In this document: one piece after another, positions 33,829 through 41,967 of the stretch
Numbering within the stretch: position 1 is the first letter of the stretch
How the letters are laid out: every line of letters starts with the position of its first letter
Assembly: GCF_900109685.1 (NCBI RefSeq)
Contig: NZ_FOBB01000002.1
Span: 1,048,085 to 1,112,084 of the forward strand
From: Chitinophaga rupis
GTDB lineage: Bacteria > Bacteroidota > Bacteroidia > Chitinophagales > Chitinophagaceae
Direction of reading: 5' to 3'
Length of the DNA: 64,000 nt
Position numbers and translations under genes: made by a program
The notes under the pieces: generated by a model
Databases searched by the model: none
Seen by the model: only the letters and a program-made list of their open reading frames with translations
Told to the model about the DNA's origin: nothing

Positions 33829-34314
33829 TTATTTTAAAGAGTTGTACACGGCCAGTAGCTGGTCGTATGTAAATTCTTTTTCTTCCAGGCGGCGTAGCTG
33901 TTTCCTTTTGTTAATAAAAAGCGTGGCAGGTATACTACCTGACCATTGAGGGCTGATACGGTCTATGTATTGTTGCTGATCGGTTTCATTAAGCAGTAAT
34001 ACTTCATTTTTCAGCTGTGCTTTTTGCACAAACGGCATCACTTCGTTTTGTAGTTTGGATTGTGCATCCAGGCTAACCAGCAACACCTTTACCGGTGTAT
34101 GCTGTAATGTTTTCCCGAACCGTTCAAAATGTGGAAGCTCCTGTACGCATGGGCCGCACCAGGTAGCCCAGAAGTTTACGATGTAAGTGGTATCGCGGCC
34201 TGCGGCAAAGCGTTGTTCCAGTTGGTCCAGGGTGGCCAGCCGCACCTGCTGTGCATGTACAGATAAAAGCAGGGTTTGCAGAACAACCATATATACAGCA
34301 GTTTTGATGAGCAT
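33829..34314 (-). CDS. TlpA-family thiol-disulfide reductase
   Basis: 161 residues. Signal peptide to about residue 22 (SVHAQQ). Active site WCGPC at 52-56 in VNFWATWCGPCVQELP, cis-Pro region SIPATLFIN. Short for TlpA but complete. It reduces disulfides on periplasmic or secreted proteins, or supports cytochrome assembly. Overlaps nothing; next gene on the same strand starts 7 bases after its stop, indicating one transcript with the redoxin gene. Confidence 0.92.
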   Translation of the reverse strand: MLIKTAVYMVVLQTLLLSVHAQQVRLATLDQLEQRFAAGRDTTYIVNFWATWCGPCVQELPHFERFGKTLQHTPVKVLLVSLDAQSKLQNEVMPFVQKAQLKNEVLLLNETDQQQYIDRISPQWSGSIPATLFINKRKQLRRLEEKEFTYDQLLAVYNSLK

Positions 34315-34389
34315 GCCGTGTAAGATAGGTTATTATAAAAGTTACAAAGAAGCGGGGAGATGGGAAAGTTAAATGGATGAGTGGTGCAG

Positions 34390-34420
34390 TTGCCGGGATG
34401 CCGGCAATTTTGTATCTTTA
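34390..34420 (+). promoter_or_regulatory. Candidate promoter and operator of the toxin-antitoxin pair
   Basis: TTG (34390-34392), 20-base spacer, then TATCTTTA (34413-34420), close to the Bacteroidota TTTG/TAnnTTTG promoter form, 18 bases ahead of the antitoxin ATG. Inside the spacer TTGCCGG (34390-34396) and CCGGCAA (34401-34407) form a perfect inverted repeat with a 4-base centre, the place expected for autorepression by the antitoxin-toxin complex. Confidence 0.5.
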
Positions 34421-34437
34421 TTGTAAATTAAGGATTT

Positions 34438-34689
34438 ATGCGCAACAACCTTCACTCCAGGAAGATCAATTTTGTTCAGGATTTTTTACGGATCCAGAAC
34501 GAAGCGGTTATCCGCCGTTTTGAGGATATGTTGCGTCAGGAACAATTGAAATTAGCTGAAGCTGATTTGTCATATCCTATGTCTTTAGAGGAATTAAATA
34601 CTGTTATAGATCAGGCAGAAAAAGATGATCGAAACGGGCGTTTAACCAACGCCGATGATCTAAAGAAAGAGATTGATAATTGGGAATAA
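34438..34689 (+). CDS. Antitoxin of an intact RelE/ParE-type pair
   Basis: 83 residues, cytoplasmic. N-terminal helix-rich part (NNLHSRKINFVQDFLRIQNEAVIRRF), which may be the dimerisation or DNA-binding half. C-terminal tail LTNADDLKKEIDNWE resembles the tail of the antitoxin at 7657, so this is a second copy of the same antitoxin class. The toxin starts inside its last codons (10-base overlap). Likely represses its own promoter via the TTGCCGG inverted repeat. The N-terminus resembles the addiction-module antitoxin with a 'MEDMLRQEQ' helix, family not certain. Confidence 0.75.
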   Translation: MRNNLHSRKINFVQDFLRIQNEAVIRRFEDMLRQEQLKLAEADLSYPMSLEELNTVIDQAEKDDRNGRLTNADDLKKEIDNWE

Positions 34690-34991
34690 TTATATTCTGG
34701 ACAGATACTGCACGAAATCAACTCCGGAACATCTTCGATTATTATAAGCGTGAAGCCAGTGTTAGTGTAGCCCGCAAAATAGTTAAGTCACTGGTAGATA
34801 AAACCATCATTCTCCAAACTCATCCTAAGATCGGACCTGTTGAAGAACTGCTGAATCATCGCGATCAGGAATACCGCTTCCTGGTAAAAGGGCATTATAA
34901 GATCATTTACCATATCCATGGCGATACTATTAAAGTAGCTGCCATATTTGATTGCCGCCAGCATCCGGACAAGATCAGGAAGACCCGATAA
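34680..34991 (+). CDS. RelE/ParE-family toxin, intact
   Basis: 103 residues from TTG 34680, overlapping the antitoxin stop; no better start exists. Typical ParE/RelE layout: helix pair (ARNQLRNIFDYYKREAS, ARKIVKSLVDKTIILQTHP) then strands YRFLVKGHYKIIYHI and IKVAAIFDCRQHPDKI, with the C-terminal conserved R/H residues. ParE relatives inhibit gyrase, RelE relatives cleave mRNA in the ribosome; I cannot decide which. Its last 17 bases overlap the convergent AraC gene's end. It serves as an intact reference for the frameshifted toxin at 7374. Confidence 0.85.
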   Translation: MGIIIFWTDTARNQLRNIFDYYKREASVSVARKIVKSLVDKTIILQTHPKIGPVEELLNHRDQEYRFLVKGHYKIIYHIHGDTIKVAAIFDCRQHPDKIRKTR

Positions 34992-35862
34992 CTACCTTCC
35001 CTGCATACCCCTTAAAATACCCCATCGGTGTTTTCCCTGTAATAGCTTTAAACTGCCGGTTAAAATTCGCCAGGTTATTAAACCCTGATGAATACGCCAC
35101 CTGTGCAATGCTCATATCATTTTCCAGCAGCAGCTTACAGGCATATCCGATCCGCAGCTCCGCCAGGAATTGAAAATAAGTTTTGGAGGTACGTGTTTTA
35201 AAATACCTGCAAAAGGAGTGAGGGCTGATGTGTACTGCCTTCGCCACTGTTTCAATGCTAAGGGCCTGGGTGAAGTTGTTAAAGGTATAATGATAGATCT
35301 CGTTGATCTTATCGGTGCGTTGCAGGTTGTACTCCTGTACAAAACCCAGGCTGCTGAGGAAACTTTTTTCCGGCGTGGCGGCAATCGCTGTAAGCAGGTG
35401 AATGAGTAAGGTGATCTTTTGCGGACCGCTGGCCTGTAATATTTCCTCCATCTGCAAAGCCAATGCAGCTTTGGCTTTCCCATGTATTTGCAGCCCCCTG
35501 CCGGCCTGTTTCAGCAGCATACGTACCGGTTCCATTTCCGGTAGCTGTAAAAAGGTATCGCCCCAGAAGTTTTCATGAAAGTGAATGGCCACTGCTTCAA
35601 TATGCAGCCCGCTATCCGGTTGAAAATAGTCCGCATCATTACGCCACATATGGGGCAGGTTGGGGCCCAGCAGCACCAGGTCGCCATCGGTAAAACGTTC
35701 CATATGGTCGCCCACCAGGCGGGTGCCCCGTCCCTTACGGATGAGCGTTAGCTCTACTTCCGGGTGATAATGCCAGTGGTTATACAGGTAAGGCAGCACA
35801 TCTTCCCGCACACTAAATGAATGCCCGCCATGCACAGCTACTTTCCGGAGGATCGGTTTCAT
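34975..35862 (-). CDS. AraC-family transcriptional regulator with cupin domain
   Basis: 295 residues. N-terminal cupin-like sensor about 15-90 (HWHYHPEVELTLIRKGRGTRLVGDH, and NLPHMWRND). C-terminal pair of helix-turn-helix motifs about 195-290, with the second-helix hallmark VAYSSGFNNLANFNRQFKAITG and the closing GKTPMGYFKG. Such regulators sense sugars or sugar acids and activate adjacent genes. Its neighbours across the divergent region are a lipoprotein and a sugar-acid FAH-type enzyme, plausible targets. The 3' end overlaps the toxin's 3' end by 17 bases. Confidence 0.93.
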   Translation of the reverse strand: MKPILRKVAVHGGHSFSVREDVLPYLYNHWHYHPEVELTLIRKGRGTRLVGDHMERFTDGDLVLLGPNLPHMWRNDADYFQPDSGLHIEAVAIHFHENFWGDTFLQLPEMEPVRMLLKQAGRGLQIHGKAKAALALQMEEILQASGPQKITLLIHLLTAIAATPEKSFLSSLGFVQEYNLQRTDKINEIYHYTFNNFTQALSIETVAKAVHISPHSFCRYFKTRTSKTYFQFLAELRIGYACKLLLENDMSIAQVAYSSGFNNLANFNRQFKAITGKTPMGYFKGYAGKVVIGSS

Positions 35863-36558
35863 ACGCGGAACTTGTTTTTAATCCAAAAATATACAATACA
35901 ATCGCCTGAATAGGTAATAATTGCCAATATAGTATAATTTTTGGCTTGTAAAGGATAATACGGTCACCAAAAAAACAATCAATTTGCAGTATGCTAATAT
36001 TCCACGTTTGTTGATCTGCCTGCACACTGTCACCCGCGGCATGTATGGAGCTATGAACCGGATACCACCTTTTATTCCCTGGGTTGTTCCGCCACCAGCA
36101 GAACAGTCCGGGCCTTGCCAGCTCCTTCCGCCAGGAGGTTGCCATCATGAACGCGCAACGGTACACAGGAAGTAAGAACAAACGGACGCAGGGGCATTAT
36201 CAAAGCCCGCCGGGAGCATATGGAAAAGTTAGAAAAGAGGATACGGTGAATGGCCTGTTAACCCTGCAGCAGGCCAACACCTATTTTAGTAACATTCAAA
36301 AATGAACTGCACTTCATAATGAATAATTCGTAATTTAATCAACCATGTTTAATGTAAATGATCAGGAAGCTGTGCTTACATTATGCTGTAACTGTAGTTA
36401 TTTGTGCATCTGTTCTGCGTGCATAATTTATTTATAAGGTAATAAATTGATGCTGCCGTAGTACACAATTCATAATTATTCATATTCATAATATTTTCAG
36501 CGGCATTCATGTCCCGCTTTGGCGGGATTGTAATTGATAATCCATAATTGATAATTCC
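35863..36558. other. 696-base gap between the AraC gene and the lipoprotein gene
   Basis: Contains a possible 52-codon gene (36147-36305), a short stem CCAA-n-TTGG around the 35920-35942 region, and a low-complexity stretch 36310-36558 built of AT-rich words (AATTCATAAT, ATAATTCG, AATTGATAAT). A small perfect stem TCCCGC (36512-36517) with GCGGGA (36522-36527) has a 4-base loop. The region between 35870 and 35990 is the likely AraC promoter. Confidence 0.45.
36147..36305 (+). CDS. Possible small 52-residue gene
   Basis: ATG 36147 preceded by AGGAGG (36133-36138) at a good distance, an unusual true Shine-Dalgarno in this window. Product basic and Gly/Gln-rich (MNAQRYTGSKNKRTQGHYQS start, ending TLQQANTYFSNIQK). 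No family recognised, codon pattern ordinary. It may be a real short gene or a remnant; evidence is thin. Confidence 0.3.
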   Translation: MNAQRYTGSKNKRTQGHYQSPPGAYGKVRKEDTVNGLLTLQQANTYFSNIQK

Positions 36559-37812
36559 ATGAAGTATCCTTTCCACGCACTTTCCCTCCTTCTTCTCGCG
36601 GCCTGCAACCCGGCTCCTAAACAAGCGGATCAGGCAAAACAGGCCGACCAGCAAGCTGCTAAAACCACGGATGCAGCTACCTTTCAGCAGGATGAGAATT
36701 TTCTGCACAACCACCTGGGCAACCTGGTAACACTCAAAAGCCCGGACGATAGCAGCATGGTATTGGTAGCCGGCGATTACCAGGCTCGTGTTATGACCAG
36801 CAGCGCCGGCGGTTATCATGGCAAAAGCTATGGATGGCTTAACCATAAACTAATTGAATCGGGCAAATACAACCCGCATATTAATGCCTACGGCGGCGAG
36901 GAACGTTTCTGGCTAGGCCCGGAGGGCGGGCAGTATGCGCTGTTCTTTCCCAAAGGCAAACCCTTTGCTTTTGAGAACTGGCAAACACCCGGCCTCATTG
37001 ATACCGCCGTTTTTGACCTGAAGGATCAGAGCAGCACCGCTGTACATTATTACAAGGAAGGCACTTTACAGAACTATGCAGGTGCTGATTTTCAGGTAGG
37101 CATCTCGCGTAAGATAACCTTACTGAACCGCGCCACCCTTACACAGCAGCTGGGTTTTACGCTGCCGCAAAGCATTGCCAGCGTAGCCTACCGCACGGAA
37201 AATACCCTTACTAATAAAGGTAAAAACACCTGGGAGGAAAGTACCGGCCTTTTATCCATCTGGTTGTTAGGCATGTTCACCCCTTCAGACAAAACCGTGA
37301 TCGTAGTACCATTTAAAGCAGGGGCCAATGCAAGAGCTGCCATTCATGATGATTATTTCGGCAAGATACCGCCTGGTTATTTGCAGGTAAAAGACAGCCT
37401 GCTGCTCATGAAGGCCAATGGCCTTAAGCGTGGTAAGGTAGGCCTGGCACCGGAAATAGCTATACCCATGGCCGGTAGTGTGGATACGGAAAGTGGCGCC
37501 ATCACCCTCGTTTTATTCAGCATTAACAAAAACGGGAAATATGTTAATTCAAAATGGGAGCAGCAAAAGGAGCCTTACAAAGGAGATGTAGTGAATTGTT
37601 ATAACGATGGCCCACTGGAAGATGGTTCCCAAATAGGGCCCTTTTATGAGCTGGAATCTTCTTCTGATGCCCGCCCGCTGGCCCCCGGCCATTCACTGAC
37701 CTACAGCCAGACCACGGTGCACCTGGAAGGTTCCTATGCCACTATGGATTCCCTGGCGCAGCGGCTTTGGCATATGTCCATCCAGGACATCAGCACCGTA
37801 TTTCCAAAATAA
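36559..37812 (+). CDS. Lipoprotein, possible DUF6786 family
   Basis: 417 residues. Lipobox LLLLAACNPA with Cys at about residue 16. After a Gln/Ala/Lys linker the protein is beta-rich, with conserved-looking aromatic segments (HINAYGGEERFWLGPEGGQYAL, PFAFENWQTP). The pattern fits a galactose-mutarotase-like beta-sandwich and matches my memory of DUF6786 in Bacteroidota, close to sugar-metabolism genes; the family name needs a search. Followed 187 bases later by an FAH-type sugar-acid enzyme. Likely involved in binding or conversion of a sugar in the periplasm or on the surface; not proven. Confidence 0.65.
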   Translation: MKYPFHALSLLLLAACNPAPKQADQAKQADQQAAKTTDAATFQQDENFLHNHLGNLVTLKSPDDSSMVLVAGDYQARVMTSSAGGYHGKSYGWLNHKLIESGKYNPHINAYGGEERFWLGPEGGQYALFFPKGKPFAFENWQTPGLIDTAVFDLKDQSSTAVHYYKEGTLQNYAGADFQVGISRKITLLNRATLTQQLGFTLPQSIASVAYRTENTLTNKGKNTWEESTGLLSIWLLGMFTPSDKTVIVVPFKAGANARAAIHDDYFGKIPPGYLQVKDSLLLMKANGLKRGKVGLAPEIAIPMAGSVDTESGAITLVLFSINKNGKYVNSKWEQQKEPYKGDVVNCYNDGPLEDGSQIGPFYELESSSDARPLAPGHSLTYSQTTVHLEGSYATMDSLAQRLWHMSIQDISTVFPK

Positions 37813-37928
37813 TTGTGGGGCTGCATGCATCCGGTTTCAAACCATCAATGGTCCTGGGATCGCTTTATCGGAGATTATTCATCAGCTTTCAAACGATCAC
37901 GGCACAACGTTGCTTGCATCAAATTGTA

Positions 37929-37999
37929 AATCTAAAATCAAAAATCGTAAACTAACCAACGATCTAACATCGTTTCCATTAATCTAAAATCTAAAATCA
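37929..37999. repeat. Direct AATCTAAAATC word array before the FAH gene
   Basis: AATCTAAAATC occurs at 37929 and twice, overlapping, at 37981-37999, with variants AAAATCGTAAAC and ACGATCTAACATCG between. Unlike the other arrays, the words are mostly in one orientation. The array touches the ATG at 38000 and so forms the 5' leader of the gene. Confidence 0.55.
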
Positions 38000-38851
38000 A
38001 TGGAGTTTATCCGCTTATACAATACTACCCAGGGCATTTTTGCGTACTACCATGAACGTTACTACCGCATGGAGAGCAGCTGGGATACGCTGGTGAACGC
38101 TTCAGACCTGTTCAACAGTCTTTCCAAAGCCATAGCAGCTGCACAGCCGGCCAGTGATGCGGAAGCAGCCATTGAACAATACCTGCTGCCACCCATCGGC
38201 TCACAGGAAATATGGGCAGCTGGCGTAACCTATTTTCGCAGTAAGGTAGCCCGCATGGAAGAATCAGAGATAGCCGGCGGCGCCACTTTTTATGATATGG
38301 TGTATGAAGCAGAAAGGCCGGAGCTGTTCTTCAAATCCACTGCCCGCCGTGCGGTAGGGCATGGCCAGAAAGTAAATATCCGGAAAGATTCTACCTGGGA
38401 CGTACCTGAACCGGAGCTAACCCTTTTCATGAACCGCGAAGGTGCTATACAGGGTTATACTATTGGCAACGACATGAGCTCCCGCAGTATAGAAGGAGAG
38501 AACCCCCTGTACCTGCCGCAGGCAAAAACATATGAAAAAAGCGCGGCCATTGGCCCCTGCCTGCTGGTACCTGATCAACCCATTCCGCCCGATACAGAGA
38601 TCAGGATGCAGATCCTGCGCAACGGGCAGCCGCAGTACAGCGATGCAGTACCCATCAGCCAGATGAAACGCGGCCACCAGGAGCTGGCCGGTTTCCTGTA
38701 CCGCGAATGTGATTTTCCCGATGGCTGTTACCTGATGACCGGTACCTGCCTGGTGCCCGACAGCAGCTTTACCCTGCAGGAGAATGATGTGGTAGAAATC
38801 ACTATTGACCCTATTGGCACCCTGGTAAATACTATTGCCCTAAAAAAATAG
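38000..38851 (+). CDS. Fumarylacetoacetate-hydrolase (FAH) superfamily enzyme, 2-keto-3-deoxy-sugar-acid type
   Basis: 283 residues, cytoplasmic. The C-terminal FAH catalytic domain, about 70-280, has the metal-binding E-x-E pattern VPEPELTLF, GYTIGNDMSSRSIEGENPLYLP and the helix QAKTYEKSAAIGP. FAH-family members of this branch act on 2-keto-3-deoxy-arabinonate/xylonate or 2,4-diketo-3-deoxy acids (dehydratase or hydrolase), in sugar-acid degradation. With the divergent AraC gene and the upstream lipoprotein it may be a small pentose/sugar-acid module. The ATG directly follows the end of a word array. Confidence 0.85.
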   Translation: MEFIRLYNTTQGIFAYYHERYYRMESSWDTLVNASDLFNSLSKAIAAAQPASDAEAAIEQYLLPPIGSQEIWAAGVTYFRSKVARMEESEIAGGATFYDMVYEAERPELFFKSTARRAVGHGQKVNIRKDSTWDVPEPELTLFMNREGAIQGYTIGNDMSSRSIEGENPLYLPQAKTYEKSAAIGPCLLVPDQPIPPDTEIRMQILRNGQPQYSDAVPISQMKRGHQELAGFLYRECDFPDGCYLMTGTCLVPDSSFTLQENDVVEITIDPIGTLVNTIALKK

Positions 38852-39170
38852 CGCTTATTCCTCATTAAAAAAATAATACAGGGCCATCATTTTTTGCAGT
38901 ATCTTGTATATACAAGAGCTGAAACCGTATTGCCATACACCTGTTGAAGAACCGAACTTTCCATTTACTTATTTATTGGCCCCCGGATCTGAATGTGAAG
39001 CAATGTTTGTGGCCACCCATGTTATTACGTTCGGTAAGTATTGCAATTTGCCGGCCGCACTTTAATTAAAGTGCTTTTCTTCGCAGGGTCTGTGATGCAT
39101 AGTAAGGATGTTGTTAAAACCATAAGTTGTTGCATTTTACAATCCTCAATTACTTCTTAATACTATTTTT
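38852..39170. promoter_or_regulatory. 319-base gap with a 16-base perfect palindrome
   Basis: TCTTGTATATACAAGA (38902-38917) is a perfect palindrome, likely a dimeric regulator site. No gene is supported. The last 60 bases before the T9SS-cargo gene are T/A-rich with ATATTTTT-like runs next to the ATG at 39171. Confidence 0.4.
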
Positions 39171-41561
39171 ATGAAAAAACTTTACCCCTTGTTATGCCTG
39201 CTCCTTTGGAGTGTAACCTCTTTTGCCCAGAATCAAAGCCCGGTGCTGAAAAAGATCTTTACAACGCCGGACAGCAGCACCATTATAGATTACAGGTACA
39301 AAAAGACATTTAGCTATAAGCAGAATGGCGCTGCTTATACCTATTACCTGAGTAATGTAAGTAATGGCGCTTCAACCGTTATACCGTTCACTAAAAGACT
39401 TGCCGGGCAAAACGATAGTGCCTGGGTAACCAGGTTCGGCGTGGTTTTCATAGGCCAGTCCCTGAATAACGATGCCTCCTGGTCTTTATATGAATGGGCG
39501 CCCGGCACACTGAATGTGCTGGCAGAAAATATGGGTAATGTACATGTAGCCGGCGATTATGTAATGTGGTCAGTAGCCGATACGGTTACCAGCGGGAACA
39601 CGATAGTAATGCGGAAAAACCTGGCAACACAACAGCAGATAGTAGTGGCAGACACCATTGTGGGCCAGGGCGATATAGGCCCTAACGGGAACATTGCATA
39701 CACCAATGAGCAGGCTGTATATCTTTGTACAGACAGCATTTGCACGGAAATAGCTCATGTGGATACTACTAATCTATGGCGCCTTCCCTACTTCTTTAGT
39801 GTACATACAGACGGGGTGAAGGTAACCTATGAAGAATGGTGGCGGGAAGCGCCGCTCCAATACGGCACCAGCTTTTTCCTATATGAAAATGGCACCACTA
39901 CAAAACTGTATGAGAACAATTGGGGCGATTTCCAGCTTGGTGGTTTCCAGGATCTTTTGACGCCCCTCTTTAATAATGGTTATATAGCAGGGCAGATAAT
40001 GGACCTATCCTTCTATTATAATTTCCGTACAAGGATCTATAGCCGTGACCCGCAAGGTACCATACACTATCTGCAGGATACCTATACTCAAACGCCGCTC
40101 TGGGCGCTTGCATCTGTAGAAGTATTAACTCCGCAGGGAGATGTAGGCGGTTTTACTTACGGCCATCCTTCCCTTAACACCACCGTACGCTATTTTTATT
40201 ACATTAATCACGATGGAAGTAAAAGGCGTTTACTGTCAGCAACGGGTAACGGTATTTATTATGAAGAACAGGATAGCACCTGGCTGATAACAGATCATTC
40301 CGGCCTGTATGCAGCTAACTTAGATACTGTTTACGACCATCATATTGTACCTTTTACCAAACAGGCTTACACACGCAACCGGGCGCCTATTCCCGCCAGT
40401 GATTTTGTGCAGCATTACAGCGGGCCTGCAACCGGGTTAGGGCAGATCCAGCAAATAGAAATTACCGGTTATCCCAAACATGGCGTGCTTGTAAACAAAT
40501 ATGGGCAGCCTATACAAACCAATAATAACATTATTCTGCGCAGTGATCTGGATACCCTTAAATACAGTGCCGGCAGTTTCCCCGGTACGGATACCATCCG
40601 CTGGCGGGCATATGATGGACTGGAGTGGACAAAAGATACCTTTCTCTATATTAAAATAGCTCCCGCACTCGATACCATTAAACCCTTTGAGCGCACTACC
40701 CTGGCCGGTACGCCTATTCGCTTCTGGGGCAGCAACTTTAAGCTGAACTATACCGGCAAGCTGGCGGGCATTCGTGTGAACCGCCTGCCCGTATACGGTA
40801 AGCTTACCATTGGCGGTAAGCAGCTGGTCTATGAACGCAGCGCTGAGGTAACACTGGCTGAGCTGGATAGCATGTACTATACGCCCAACCCGAATATTGT
40901 AGGCATAGATACCTTGCAATGGATGGGCTTTAATGGTACGGAATACACAAAGAACGATACCCCTGCCATCCTGCGCATTTATCCCATCTTAAATACACCG
41001 CCCATTTTAAGAACGTTGGAAAGCACCTATAGCACCAGCGGCGGCGCTGATACCATTCTCATAGCCAATTACCCTGCACCCCGCTGGCATACGGATGTAT
41101 TGGTGGTGTCAGACAATAACCGCGTGCTGCCCATTGCGCCCGATAACACATTTATAATAGACCCGGCTACTTACAGCGTAGGCACGCATACATTAAAGGT
41201 GGGCTTTAAGCATAAGCTTGATAGCATTAGCATTCAGCGCAGCTTTACCATTACAAGTCCGTTTGCGCCTATGATGATGGCCGCAGAAAAATACGGCGCC
41301 ACCCGGGAAGGAGGCCCCATCAGCGCCTGGCCAAATCCATTCAGCCAACAGTTTACACTTACCGGTTTATCCGCATCAGGCACCTATATCCTGACCCTGG
41401 TTGATCAGCAGGGAAAAACCATCCTGCAGCAGCGCATCGTGCATCAGAACCGGGTAGTCTTAAACCTGGATGCAAATGCAGGAAATGGGGTATATCTCCT
41501 CAAAATTTTTAATGAAAACAAAAAAGATGATGTAAAAACATTAAAGTTATTACATTTATAG
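39171..41561 (+). CDS. Secreted protein with T9SS type A C-terminal sorting domain
   Basis: 796 residues. Signal peptide to about residue 20 (VTSFAQ). Residues about 25-410 form a repeated beta-propeller-like or beta-rich domain without an enzyme motif; residues about 415-690 look like repeated beta-sandwich modules (IKIAPALDTIKPFERTTLAG, then a second DTLQWMGFNGTEYTKND). The C-terminal ~80 residues are a T9SS CTD: a WPNPF start (ISAWPNPFSQQFTLTGLSAS), then ILTLVDQQGKTIL and GVYLLKI. The protein is therefore exported by T9SS and anchored or released at the surface. Its stop touches an AAAGC word array. Confidence 0.85.
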   Translation: MKKLYPLLCLLLWSVTSFAQNQSPVLKKIFTTPDSSTIIDYRYKKTFSYKQNGAAYTYYLSNVSNGASTVIPFTKRLAGQNDSAWVTRFGVVFIGQSLNNDASWSLYEWAPGTLNVLAENMGNVHVAGDYVMWSVADTVTSGNTIVMRKNLATQQQIVVADTIVGQGDIGPNGNIAYTNEQAVYLCTDSICTEIAHVDTTNLWRLPYFFSVHTDGVKVTYEEWWREAPLQYGTSFFLYENGTTTKLYENNWGDFQLGGFQDLLTPLFNNGYIAGQIMDLSFYYNFRTRIYSRDPQGTIHYLQDTYTQTPLWALASVEVLTPQGDVGGFTYGHPSLNTTVRYFYYINHDGSKRRLLSATGNGIYYEEQDSTWLITDHSGLYAANLDTVYDHHIVPFTKQAYTRNRAPIPASDFVQHYSGPATGLGQIQQIEITGYPKHGVLVNKYGQPIQTNNNIILRSDLDTLKYSAGSFPGTDTIRWRAYDGLEWTKDTFLYIKIAPALDTIKPFERTTLAGTPIRFWGSNFKLNYTGKLAGIRVNRLPVYGKLTIGGKQLVYERSAEVTLAELDSMYYTPNPNIVGIDTLQWMGFNGTEYTKNDTPAILRIYPILNTPPILRTLESTYSTSGGADTILIANYPAPRWHTDVLVVSDNNRVLPIAPDNTFIIDPATYSVGTHTLKVGFKHKLDSISIQRSFTITSPFAPMMMAAEKYGATREGGPISAWPNPFSQQFTLTGLSASGTYILTLVDQQGKTILQQRIVHQNRVVLNLDANAGNGVYLLKIFNENKKDDVKTLKLLHL

Positions 41562-41563
41562 TC

Positions 41564-41696
41564 AAAGCGTAAAGCGCAAAGCAGAAAGCATAAAGCCCAT
41601 GTTCCTATAAAAGCAGATAAGCCTTTATAGGAACAGGCAATATAGCATAATGTGATCCGCTTTATGCTTTCAGCTTTATGCTTTATGCTTTCAGCT
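41564..41696. repeat. Inverted AAAGC word array (copy 2) with inner stem
   Basis: The left arm 41564-41596 (AAAGCGTAAAGCGCAAAGC words) faces the right arm 41659-41696 (GCTTTATGCTTTCAGC words). Within the loop, GTTCCTATAAA (41601-41611) pairs perfectly with TTTATAGGAAC (41624-41634). Same words as 4091-4233. It begins 2 bases after the T9SS-cargo stop and probably terminates that transcript. Confidence 0.75.
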
Positions 41697-41752
41697 CGGG
41701 GAATTAACAAAGCGTTAATGCAGTATGTCATGTGGCTAAAATACTATTACAT

Positions 41753-41967
41753 TAGTTTTGTCCGCGCTGTATCTTTAACTAACCAACTATGTTATGAGCA
41801 CACTTACAGGGGAACAATGATTGGCCAGTCCATACTAACAATCGTGTAGCCATTTTCAGCCGATATATTATGGGCGGCTTTTTTTGAATTGTAGAGAGGA
41901 TCACAGCATTATTCATTTATTACGACCAGGTAGCTGAATCGTTTATCACTTACTTATTTTTCCTGCT
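41753..41967 (+). promoter_or_regulatory. Leader of the second SusC gene with attenuator-like terminator
   Basis: TAGTTTTG (41753-41760) matches the Bacteroidota TAnnTTTG -7 motif, though no -33 TTG at good spacing was found. Downstream, a nine-codon frame (ATG 41794 to TGA 41818-41820, MSTLTGEQ) is followed by AGCCG (41858-41862) pairing with CGGCT (41875-41879) and seven T residues (41879-41885). This hairpin with T run lies 80 bases before the SusC start: terminator, attenuator or small-RNA end. Confidence 0.4.

Noticed and set aside
41652..41849. 65-codon frame before the second SusC gene
   Set aside because: Its first third is the right arm of the AAAGC array and there is no conserved motif.
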